DNA from: Bacillota bacterium
GTDB lineage: Bacteria; Bacillota; Dethiobacteria; DTU022
Direction: 5' to 3'
Length of the DNA stretch: 5,895 bases
NCBI GenBank assembly: GCA_012727685.1
Contig: JAAYGO010000207.1
Location: forward strand, 1-5,895
The position numbers and the translations under genes were made by a program. Below the pieces are notes generated by a model that was given only the letters and a program-made list of their open reading frames with translations, did no database searches and was not told the DNA's origin. This document shows positions 1 to 5,895 of this stretch, piece by piece. The stretch's first letter is position 1. Every line of letters begins with the position of its first letter.

Positions 1-2668
1 AGAGCAGGAGCGAAGCCGCGTCCCCGGGGTTGAGCAAAAGCCTGCAAAAAGCCAGCGCTGCCCGGACCGCCGGATCGGCTAAAAAATCATCCCGCCCGGC
101 GACCACGTAGGGGATCCCTTCCTTTTTAAAACACTGCTCCAGCGCAGCAGCCTGATAATTGGTGCGGTAAAGCACCGCGAAATCGGAAAAACTGCGCGCT
201 TCTCCGGCCGCGGTCTCTTTGCCCTTGGGGGCGGGCGAGCGGTGCGCCGCGATCATATCGATCCCGCCCACCAGGCGGTCTATTTCCGCGGCAATAAATC
301 TCGCCTCGGCAGCAGGGTCGCCCGTTTCAACGAGGCGCACCCCGGGTCCCCCTTCCCGGTTTGCCAGCAGCGAAGGGGCCTCCAGCCGGTCAGTGCCCCC
401 GGCCAGGAGCGCCCCGGCGGCGGCGATGATCTCGGGGGTGGAGCGGTAATTGTGCACCAGCCGGATCTGCCGGGTGCCGGGAAAATCCTCTTTGAACCGT
501 TCAAAATAGCGGTAATCGGCCCCCCGGAAGCCGTAAATGGACTGGTCGGGGTCGCCGATGATGAAGATGCTCTCGCTCTGTTTGCCCCAGGCCAGAATGA
601 GGCGGTATTGGGCGGCGTTGATATCCTGGAACTCGTCCACCAAAAGATGGGTGAAGGCTTTTCCATCTATCTGCTCCGGCCGCTGCAGCACCTGCAGGAT
701 GAGGTCGTCGTAGTCCATCACCTGTAAGAGCTCCAGGCGGGCCCTGTATGAGTCGAAGATTTCTAAGGGTATATGTAAATCGCCCCGCTTTTCCGCCGGC
801 ACAGCGCCGTTTTTCAGGAGCGAAATCCGGTTTAAAACGTCACGCGGCTTGAGCTTTATCTTTCTTTCCTGCAGGATCGCCGCCACGATCGCTTCGGCTT
901 CCTCCTCGCCGATCACATTGACGCCGCTTTGGCTGCTCCAGGCGGAGATCAGCTTCAGGCAGAGGGAGTGGAAGGTGCCGATCTGCATGGCGCTTGCCGC
1001 CTCTGTTCCCCCGAAGTGCTGCTCAAGGCGGTGCCGCATCTCCGTAGCCGCCTTGTTGGTAAAGGTGACCGCGGTGATTTGGGCCGGATCGACGCCCCCT
1101 TCTTCCACCAGGTAGGCGATGCGGGCCACCAGCGTCCTGGTCTTGCCGGTGCCCGGCCCGGCCATGACCGCCACTGTCCGCTCCGCCGCCGAAGCGGCCG
1201 CCCACTGCTCCGCGTTCAAGCCGTAGGGTGCACAGGCGTAAGAGGCGCCGGGTGAGACATTTCCCGGGTCCGCGGCAGCGCTGCCCTTGGCCCCTGTATC
1301 CACCCCTGCCGGTGCGGCCGCGGCCATGGCGGCAGCCTGCTCCCCGGCAGCCTTCATCTCCGGGAGCGCCGGCTGCTCTTTTTTTATCAGCTCCCTGAAG
1401 AGGCACATCTGCCCCGCCAGCTGCTCCATTTCACTTTTTTCCAGGATCGTGATTTTGCCGTATTGCCCGTCGAAGCCCGGCTCAATTTTGACCCGGCCCT
1501 GGCGCAGCCTGCGGATAGCCTCGGCCAGGTACGGACCGGCCGCCGCTTCGATGGCGTCTAGCGGGGCCTCGCGCAGGATATATAGCTCCGGTCCGAGCTC
1601 GCGCAGCAGGGCGGCATAAAGCTGTTTTACCTTCTTGCTGGCCACCGTGCAGCCGAGGGCGGAGGCGATCACCTCCTGCAGCGGCACCAGGCTTTCAAAG
1701 GGCCTGGCCCCCGGCGGCACAAACACCTCTTCCCGGTCCGCCAGGGCTTCGACCCGGTGCAGTACCCCCACCGTGATCCTGCGGCCGCACACGGGGCAGA
1801 TGCCGCCCGCGGCGATGGTCTCCTTCGGTTTCAGGCAGACCCCGCAGGCCCGGTGGCCGTCGCAGTGATACTTGCCCTCTTCGGGGAAAAACTCGATGGT
1901 ACCGTAGAATTCATCCCCCGCGCGATTCTTGAGTGCTTCGCGGATATGGTGGTACGAGAGCCGGGTATTGAAGATATTCGCCTCCCGGGCCAGTTTGGCG
2001 GGGGAATGGGCGTCGGAATTGGAAACCAGCGTATAGCGATCCAGCGCCGAGAGGCGCCAGTTCATGGGCGGGTCTGAAGAAAGGCCGGTCTCCAGCGCGA
2101 AAATGGCTTCGGACAGCTCTTCAAAACACTCGGTGATGTCGTCAAAACCGGAGTAGGCGCCGTAGACCGAGAAATGGGGGGTCCAGATGTGGGCCGGAAT
2201 GAAGATCGCCTCCGGGCAGAGATCGAGCACGATCTCGAGCAGATCCCTGCTGTCGAGCCCGAGGATCGGCCTGCCGTCGGAACGGAGATTGCCGATGGCC
2301 TCCAGGCGGCGTGCGATGGCCTCGGCCGCCTGAAGGCCAGGGAGCAGGATCAGGTTGTGCACCTTTCTGACTTTGCCGTTTTTTTTGTAGATAGAGCTGA
2401 TTTCGCCGGAGATGATAAAGCGGGGATCCGGCGCAGCGCCGGCTGCGGGGCTGTCCTGCCGCCACTCCTTTTTCAGGACATAGAGGCCATCCTCCGCCGG
2501 TTCAAGTTTTTCTTCAAGCTCTTTGCGCCAGGCCGGGTGCGTGAAATCGCCGGTGCCCACAACCCCTAGCCCTTTGCAGCGGGCCCAGTAGTCAAGCCAT
2601 TCCGGGACGCAATCCTTGCTCGTGGCAATGGAGTATTTCGAATGAATATGGAAATCGGCAATAAACAA
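1..2668 (-). CDS. EndoQ-like PHP endonuclease fused to UvrD/Rep-type DNA helicase (C-terminus off window)
   Basis: The frame is open without a break from TTG 2668 to the window edge, giving 889 visible residues. Residues 1-310 match the endonuclease Q type of PHP nuclease: DFHIHS (5-10), GTGDFTHP (38-45), SGE (87-89), AHIWTPHF (159-166), SNSDAHS (216-222). A zinc module follows with Cys 269, 275, 278, 291 and 294, then GVLHRVEALADR. An Ala-rich linker spans about 430-480. The helicase half shows a Q-motif-like LNAEQ (484-488), Walker A GPGTGKT (504-510), TFTNKAA (535-541), GTFHSLC (564-570), DYDDL (652-656), Walker B VDEFQD (677-682), GDPDQSIYGFRGA (704-716), NYRS (740-743) and LYRTN (833-837). 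Motifs V and VI should lie past position 1. Known EndoQ cuts DNA 5' to deaminated bases or abasic sites; UvrD proteins unwind DNA 3'-5' with ATP. A coupled base-damage nick-and-unwind role is inferred. No ATG or GTG is in frame upstream; TAA at 2769-2767 closes the frame. The TTG was chosen because it puts the conserved FIADFHIHS at the N-terminus behind a ribosome-binding site. Confidence 0.93.
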   Translation of the reverse strand, partial: MFIADFHIHSKYSIATSKDCVPEWLDYWARCKGLGVVGTGDFTHPAWRKELEEKLEPAEDGLYVLKKEWRQDSPAAGAAPDPRFIISGEISSIYKKNGKVRKVHNLILLPGLQAAEAIARRLEAIGNLRSDGRPILGLDSRDLLEIVLDLCPEAIFIPAHIWTPHFSVYGAYSGFDDITECFEELSEAIFALETGLSSDPPMNWRLSALDRYTLVSNSDAHSPAKLAREANIFNTRLSYHHIREALKNRAGDEFYGTIEFFPEEGKYHCDGHRACGVCLKPKETIAAGGICPVCGRRITVGVLHRVEALADREEVFVPPGARPFESLVPLQEVIASALGCTVASKKVKQLYAALLRELGPELYILREAPLDAIEAAAGPYLAEAIRRLRQGRVKIEPGFDGQYGKITILEKSEMEQLAGQMCLFRELIKKEQPALPEMKAAGEQAAAMAAAAPAGVDTGAKGSAAADPGNVSPGASYACAPYGLNAEQWAAASAAERTVAVMAGPGTGKTRTLVARIAYLVEEGGVDPAQITAVTFTNKAATEMRHRLEQHFGGTEAASAMQIGTFHSLCLKLISAWSSQSGVNVIGEEEAEAIVAAILQERKIKLKPRDVLNRISLLKNGAVPAEKRGDLHIPLEIFDSYRARLELLQVMDYDDLILQVLQRPEQIDGKAFTHLLVDEFQDINAAQYRLILAWGKQSESIFIIGDPDQSIYGFRGADYRYFERFKEDFPGTRQIRLVHNYRSTPEIIAAAGALLAGGTDRLEAPSLLANREGGPGVRLVETGDPAAEARFIAAEIDRLVGGIDMIAAHRSPAPKGKETAAGEARSFSDFAVLYRTNYQAAALEQCFKKEGIPYVVAGRDDFLADPAVRAALAFCRLLLNPGDAASLLL

Positions 2669-2673
2669 TGGTG

Positions 2674-2679
2674 CACCCC
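2674..2679 (-). promoter_or_regulatory. Ribosome-binding site deciding the TTG start of the EndoQ-helicase gene
   Basis: On the minus strand GGGGTG lies 5 nt before TTG 2668-2666. It is a partial match to the GGAGGTG anti-16S sequence. It supports TTG as the start, since the 33 in-frame codons between the upstream stop and this point contain no ATG or GTG and encode a Pro/Ala/Lys-rich stretch unlike the conserved N-terminus. Confidence 0.45.
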
Positions 2680-2796
2680 GCTTCAGTTTTTTCGGCTTGA
2701 TCGCTGACCAGCCGGCTCCCGGTTTGCTTTCCGCCGCTGGCCCCGGCAGAGGATCCCATTATCGCGCGGGGTCAAGCTCACCGGCCGCTGTAGATA

Positions 2797-2825
2797 ATTA
2801 TACATGATCCGTGGATATTTCTACA
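2797..2825 (-). promoter_or_regulatory. Candidate sigma-A/sigma-70 promoter for the EndoQ-helicase gene
   Basis: On the minus strand a perfect TATAAT occupies 2802-2797. The hexamer 17 bp upstream (TGTAGA, 2825-2820) matches only three positions of TTGACA. Transcription would start near 2790, leaving a leader of about 120 nt before the TTG start. The -10 core sits inside the 8-bp palindrome ATAATTAT (2794-2801). No LexA- or CIRCE-like operator is apparent, so the sequence gives no clear link to damage regulation. It is a motif match only. Confidence 0.45.
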
Positions 2826-2950
2826 TATGAAACCAGAACGATCAAGTCCATTTTACCGGGCCATGCTTTGCTTTCCGGGATTGTCGACGCCCATGCTCCT
2901 CCAAGTGGTTTAGCTATATTTTTTATCAATCATCATAATCCTCCCGGACC

Positions 2951-2980
2951 AGGACATGTCTATAACCGCTACCATATAAT
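2951..2980 (+). promoter_or_regulatory. Candidate promoter for the membrane PHP gene
   Basis: AGGACA (2951-2956, four of six matches to TTGACA) is followed after 18 bp by a perfect TATAAT (2975-2980). Transcription would begin near 2987, about 130 nt before the ATG at 3117. If correct, this promoter lies inside the longer open frame that starts at GTG 2811, which argues that the shorter protein is the real one. Confidence 0.45.
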
Positions 2981-3098
2981 ACCTTACTTTATAAGATATG
3001 TACATAGAGTCATAAGAAGCGAGAGGTTATTTGCAATTTACATCGAACTAAAAATAGGCACAAAGCGCGAGTATTACGCGAGATTGCAGCGTGATCCC

Positions 3099-3104
3099 GG
3101 GGGA
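3099..3104 (+). promoter_or_regulatory. Ribosome-binding site for the membrane PHP gene
   Basis: GGGGGA lies 12 nt before the ATG at 3117. The spacing is longer than ideal, but this is the only purine-rich Shine-Dalgarno-like sequence near a start codon in this frame. The alternative in-frame TTG at 3084 and GTG at 2811 lack a comparable site. Confidence 0.4.
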
Positions 3105-3116
3105 TTAAAATTAAAG

Positions 3117-5228
3117 ATGAAGCAAAAAAAGACAAAGCGGCCTGGCACTGCCGCTTTCATCCCGCCTCTTTTAAAGAGCGCTGGTTTAATTGCCGGCGCC
3201 CTGGCGGCCATACCCTTTTTCTTCAGCTGGATCGCCCTCCTGATCGGGGCCGTCTACTTCTTTTGCTTTAAAGGGGCATGGCGCCGCTGGGGCTTCGTTC
3301 TGGCGCTGGCCGCCGCCCTGGCCGCCAACGCCCCGCTGCGCGGCTTCGACGAGATCACCGGCATCTACCCGCTCTTCCTGGTCGCTTACGTGGTGGCGGG
3401 CACCTTTGCCCTCTACCTCCTGGCCCTTGCTGCCGATGCGCTGCTCAGGCGCTGCCAAGGCTACCGGCAGCTCAAACTTAAGCTTAAAAATAAAATCGCC
3501 GCCGCAATCTCGACCAGGCCGCAGCGCGCTGCCGCTTCCATTGTCCTCTTTCTCGTCCCCGTAGCCCTTTGGGCCAGCGTCAACATAGACCTTGCGGTCA
3601 TCTCTGACAACAGGCCGCGCCTGCTCTGGGTTCACGCCCCTTCCACCGTCTCTCCGGGTGCAGACTTTCCTTTCCAGGTCCAGTGCTGGGACCGCTTCGA
3701 GCGGCTCAGCGCCCTTTACCGGGGCACCGTCCGCTTTTCCCTGGAATCCTGTCATGAGAGCACTGGCGCAGCGCTGGCGAACGCGGCAGCCCTCCTGCCG
3801 CCGGCCTATACCTTTACCGCTTCCAGCCGCCCCTCCGACACGGCCTATCTGCTTGGGAAAGGGAAAGACAACGGCAGGCACACTTTTACCGCCCGGATCG
3901 GTACCCCCGGGATCCATTACCTGAAGGTCACCGATTCGGAAACCGGGCGCACTTACTATAGCAACCCCATCCTCGTATCGGATGATGTTCCCCGTATTTA
4001 CTGGGGTGACATCCACACGCACGGCATTTTTTCCGACGGCAGCGGCACGCCGGAGCACCAGTTTTACTACGCCCGTCACGTGGCGGCCCTCGACTTTTAT
4101 GCCCTGACCGAGCACGGCGAAATCATCCAGCTCGGCAAAGACCGCCTCTCGCGCTATATGGAGGCCACGAATGAAGCCAACCAGCCCGGGGAATTCGTTA
4201 CCTTTTTGGGCATCGAGTATACCAACCACGATACCGGTCATTATACCTGCATCTTCGACGGGGACCGGCTGCCTGTCGACCCGCTAATCTTTGCCCCTTA
4301 CTTTGGCCTGCGGGGCGCCTTGCAGACCCCCGACGAACTCTGGAGGCTGCTGGACGACTTCACCGCTACCACGGGCACGGCGGCGCTGGCGCTGCCCCAT
4401 CACACCGTGGTGGAGCGCTTTATGCAGGATTGGACCTACTACAACCCGCGCTACGTCAGGATCGCCGAAGTAACGAGCACCCATGGCGACAACCTCTACG
4501 AGCCCGATCACCCCTTGAACTACCGCGGCTCCACCTTCCCTCCCCCTCCGGGTACAAGGGGCTGCTCCATTACCAGCGCCTTGCAGATGGGTCTTAAGCT
4601 GTCGCTGTATGCTTCCAGCGACTCCCACGACGGCCATCCGGGCCATGACCTCTCGCGCACCAGGGCTTCCATCGGCCACCAGCGTCCCTTTAGCTTCTGG
4701 TGGACCAGGTTTGACAAGCCCTACCCGGGCGGGCTGACCGCCGTCTACGGCAGCGAGCTTACCCGCCGCGGCATCTTCTCGGCCCTGCAAAACCGGCAGA
4801 TTTACGCCGTCTCCGATCATGGCCGGCCCATCCTGTTTATGACGATCAACGGCGTCACCGTGGGGGGAGATTCAACTGTAACGGTACCCGATCGGAATGC
4901 GCCGCGGGAAATAAAGGTGCTGCTGGCCCAGGACGGCGCCCCTGCCGCAGCCACCGGCAGCCTTGCTGAGGAAGACATCAGCAGGGAGCCGGACTGGAAC
5001 GCCGCCATCGAGATTCATAAAAACGGTGCTCTCCTGGCCTCCATCCCGGTCGCGGGGCCCATTGCCGCCGTCAGCTACACCGATGCGGAGCCGGTTGCCG
5101 GAACCGCCTATGGGAAGGAAAACTGCGTGCTTAAAGACGGAGCCTACTATATCAACCGCTACAGCGACAAGCCGGTGGATCCGGCCGCTCTAAACACGGC
5201 GGCAAAGATTTTTACATCATCCGCGTAG
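3117..5228 (+). CDS. Membrane-anchored PHP-domain metallohydrolase (DUF3604 / CehA-McbA-like), C-terminus frameshifted
   Basis: The frame gives 703 residues from ATG 3117. A basic N-terminus (KQKKTKR) precedes hydrophobic segments at about 18-51, 59-72, 82-110 and 138-156. The remainder then probably faces outside the cytoplasm. Residues 165-290 look beta-rich (PSTVSPGADFPFQVQ) and end in YYSNPILV. The PHP domain follows: YWGDIHTH (295-302, HxH), SDGSGTPEHQF (306-316), LDFYALTEHGE (325-335), GIEYTNHDTGHY (365-376), LPHH (426-429), STHGDNLYEP (454-463) and SSDSHDGHPGH (500-510). These can supply the His/Asp/Glu ligands of a multi-metal phosphoesterase-type site; here TEH replaces the usual TDH. 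PHP enzymes hydrolyse phosphoesters and related bonds, but no substrate can be named. ATG 3117 is preferred over GTG 2811 because the extra 102 codons are AT-rich, lie before a ribosome-binding site and include a promoter. The protein ends early at TAG 5226-5228; the expected C-terminus continues in the -1 frame to 5287. An uncharacterised surface hydrolase is the safest reading. Confidence 0.85.
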   Translation: MKQKKTKRPGTAAFIPPLLKSAGLIAGALAAIPFFFSWIALLIGAVYFFCFKGAWRRWGFVLALAAALAANAPLRGFDEITGIYPLFLVAYVVAGTFALYLLALAADALLRRCQGYRQLKLKLKNKIAAAISTRPQRAAASIVLFLVPVALWASVNIDLAVISDNRPRLLWVHAPSTVSPGADFPFQVQCWDRFERLSALYRGTVRFSLESCHESTGAALANAAALLPPAYTFTASSRPSDTAYLLGKGKDNGRHTFTARIGTPGIHYLKVTDSETGRTYYSNPILVSDDVPRIYWGDIHTHGIFSDGSGTPEHQFYYARHVAALDFYALTEHGEIIQLGKDRLSRYMEATNEANQPGEFVTFLGIEYTNHDTGHYTCIFDGDRLPVDPLIFAPYFGLRGALQTPDELWRLLDDFTATTGTAALALPHHTVVERFMQDWTYYNPRYVRIAEVTSTHGDNLYEPDHPLNYRGSTFPPPPGTRGCSITSALQMGLKLSLYASSDSHDGHPGHDLSRTRASIGHQRPFSFWWTRFDKPYPGGLTAVYGSELTRRGIFSALQNRQIYAVSDHGRPILFMTINGVTVGGDSTVTVPDRNAPREIKVLLAQDGAPAAATGSLAEEDISREPDWNAAIEIHKNGALLASIPVAGPIAAVSYTDAEPVAGTAYGKENCVLKDGAYYINRYSDKPVDPAALNTAAKIFTSSA

Positions 5229-5287
5229 TCGGCGCAAACGGGCGACACGCCTATATCGGCCCTCTCTGGGTGGAGGCGGCCCCTTGA
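5192..5287 (+). other. Out-of-frame C-terminal tail of the membrane PHP protein (-1 frameshift)
   Basis: In the -1 frame relative to the upstream gene, 5192-5284 encodes KHGGKDFYIIRVVGANG, then RHAYIGPLWVEAAP, and stops at TGA 5285-5287. The pattern FYIIRVV..NG...YIGPLWVE is the usual closing beta-strand pair of PHP proteins of this type, where Y-x-R-V and S/G-P-I/L-W-V motifs form the end. The in-frame reading instead ends in the uninformative KIFTSSA. One base missing anywhere between about 5190 and 5212 explains it; the T5 run at 5209-5213 is an obvious place for a miscount. This could be a true mutation or a sequencing or assembly error. No canonical X-XXY-YYZ slippery heptamer is in register, so programmed frameshifting is unlikely. 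Confidence 0.85.
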
Positions 5288-5291
5288 GAGC

Positions 5292-5895
5292 TTATCTGAT
5301 TAATATATCGACGCTCACGGTCCGAAATTCTGCACTGTCGCTGTCATGCGTAAGCCTGATGACATAATCCCCGGCCTCCAGTTCGATCGGTCCGTTCAAC
5401 GTGAGGCTCTCAGCGCTGACATCGAAGACCTCTTCCCCGCTGCTGTTCACGATCACCATGCTGGTAATTACCCTGTCCCCCTGAATGTGCAAATCGAGAG
5501 CATAGCTGCCGTCCTCGGGCACGGTGAATGTCAATTCATGAGCAGGGGTATCCTGGTTCACCCCGCCGGAAAAAGAAGTCTCAAAAAGCGGTTCCCGGGC
5601 AAAGGAGGGGATTATAATGCACGCCCCGGCTGCTATCAGAATAAGGGCTGCGGCAATAGCGATGAATATTGTCCTTTTGCTGACGGGGTTGCTCCTGCAT
5701 TCTGCCCTGGACTTGATGAGCCTGCTGCCGGCCAGCAGCAAGAAGGGAACAGGAAAGGCGAGGACAATATAAACTCCCACCAAGCTTAAGGAGGGCTGGA
5801 CTGCCGCGCCCGGCTCACTGAGCAGTGCGGTTAGAGAGGCGACGGCGTTGTTGACGAAATGGAAGAGCATCGGCAAGAGGATATTCCGGGTCTCC
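5292..5895 (-). CDS. CPBP family intramembrane protease, C-terminal part with extracytoplasmic beta domain (5' end off window)
   Basis: The frame is open from the window edge (first full codon 5894-5892) to TAA 5294-5292, giving 200 visible residues. LLPMLFHFVNN (6-16) fits the last conserved CPBP (CAAX protease / bacteriocin-processing) motif, HxxxN, here His12 and Asn16. The catalytic EExxxR and FxxxH motifs should lie upstream, outside the window. Hydrophobic segments follow at about 5-25, 37-56 and 75-96, separated by a basic loop (SRLIKSRAECR). Residues 97-200 are soluble and beta-rich, with TPAHELTFTVPEDGSYALDL and ELEAGDYVIRL, resembling pre-peptidase-like or jelly-roll surface domains. 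Family members are membrane glutamic proteases, or inactive relatives, some fused to ABC-2 permeases; which applies here cannot be seen. The TTG at 5876 is not a real start, since conserved residues precede it. The gene converges on the PHP gene, 4 bp from its restored stop. Confidence 0.8.
   Translation of the reverse strand, partial: ETRNILLPMLFHFVNNAVASLTALLSEPGAAVQPSLSLVGVYIVLAFPVPFLLLAGSRLIKSRAECRSNPVSKRTIFIAIAAALILIAAGACIIIPSFAREPLFETSFSGGVNQDTPAHELTFTVPEDGSYALDLHIQGDRVITSMVIVNSSGEEVFDVSAESLTLNGPIELEAGDYVIRLTHDSDSAEFRTVSVDILIR

Larger units (their letters stand above)
2669..3116. other. Divergent intergenic region, AT-rich
   Basis: This stretch separates two divergent genes. GC over 2881-3060 is 37% by hand count, far below the flanking coding DNA, and the plus-strand frame here uses AT-rich codons such as ATA, TTA and AGA. 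The contents are a minus-strand promoter and leader for the helicase fusion, a plus-strand promoter candidate, and the ribosome-binding site of the membrane PHP gene. The plus-strand frame of the downstream gene happens to stay open from TGA 2805-2807, with a possible GTG at 2811, but the encoded 102 residues match nothing I recognise and have no signal-peptide character. I treat this as non-coding. A 34-codon minus-strand stretch at 2910-3011 faintly resembles a transposase core. No riboswitch or clear operator was seen. Confidence 0.7.

Noticed and set aside
242..727. Plus-strand open frames in 219-2569 (161, 131, 108 and 106 codons and others)
   Set aside because: All are antisense to the EndoQ-helicase gene, whose frame carries an ordered set of motifs from end to end.
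3067..3082. Short repeat CGCGAG-TATTA-CGCGAG
   Set aside because: The six-base units occur only twice, with no wider symmetry or spacing pattern to suggest an operator.
3186..4241. Long minus-strand open frame (351 codons) opposite the membrane PHP gene
   Set aside because: It lies entirely antisense to a gene with clear PHP motifs and membrane segments. Its translation is Gly/Val/Asp-rich without any recognisable motif, which is typical of the mirror frame of GC-rich coding DNA.
4284..4820. Minus-strand open frame of 178 codons
   Set aside because: It is antisense to the PHP catalytic region, with no motif and no ribosome-binding site; it is a shadow of high third-position GC.
5204..5216. 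Programmed -1 ribosomal frameshifting at the AAAGATTTTTA segment
   Set aside because: No X-XXY-YYZ heptamer lies in the reading register and no stable downstream structure is obvious. A lost base explains the data more simply.
5262..5290. Imperfect stem-loop CTCTC-T-GGG / CCC-TT-GAGAG at the convergent gene ends, a possible two-way terminator
   Set aside because: The stem has an internal mismatch and a 10-nt loop, part of it is coding, and neither strand shows a T-run after it.
5346..5789. Plus-strand open frame of 147 codons
   Set aside because: It is opposite the CPBP gene, which has transmembrane segments and the HxxxN motif. The plus-strand translation has neither pattern nor a start signal.
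5876..5895. TTG at 5876 as the start of a small 194-residue protein
   Set aside because: Residues before it (ETRNIL) continue naturally into the CPBP motif helix, so the frame is the tail of a larger protein that begins outside the window.

Overview
The window looks like chromosomal DNA from a GC-rich bacterium. It carries three protein genes, two of them cut by the window edges. The best guess is a high-GC Firmicute of the Clostridia type, because an endonuclease Q-like module joined to a UvrD helicase and a CPBP membrane protease with an extracytoplasmic tail both fit that group. This is an inference from protein style, not a proven placement. No tRNA, rRNA, CRISPR array or intact insertion sequence is visible.

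Layout: (1) Positions 1-2668, minus strand: a long continuous reading frame for a fusion protein. Its N-terminal half is an endonuclease Q (EndoQ)-type PHP nuclease with a Cys zinc-binding module, and its C-terminal half is a UvrD/Rep superfamily 1 helicase. The C-terminus, with helicase motifs V and VI, lies beyond position 1. (2) Positions 2669-3116: a divergent intergenic region of about 450 bp, much more AT-rich than the genes (37% GC by hand count over 2881-3060). It holds one good promoter candidate for each flanking gene and possibly a tiny insertion-sequence relic. (3) Positions 3117-5228, plus strand: a membrane-anchored protein with several N-terminal transmembrane segments, a beta-rich region, and a large extracytoplasmic PHP metallohydrolase domain of the DUF3604 or CehA/McbA type. 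A -1 frameshift near 5190-5212 cuts off the natural C-terminus, which continues in another frame to a stop at 5285-5287. (4) Positions 5292-5895, minus strand: the C-terminal 200 residues of a CPBP (CAAX protease/bacteriocin-processing) family membrane protein, ending in an extracytoplasmic beta-rich domain.

The first two genes are divergent and the last two converge with only 4 bp between stops once the frameshift is repaired. Nothing indicates a shared operon. The first gene is a DNA-repair candidate in the cytoplasm, while the other two act at or outside the membrane. The points most worth following up are the EndoQ-helicase fusion and the membrane-tethered PHP enzyme with its disrupted C-terminus.
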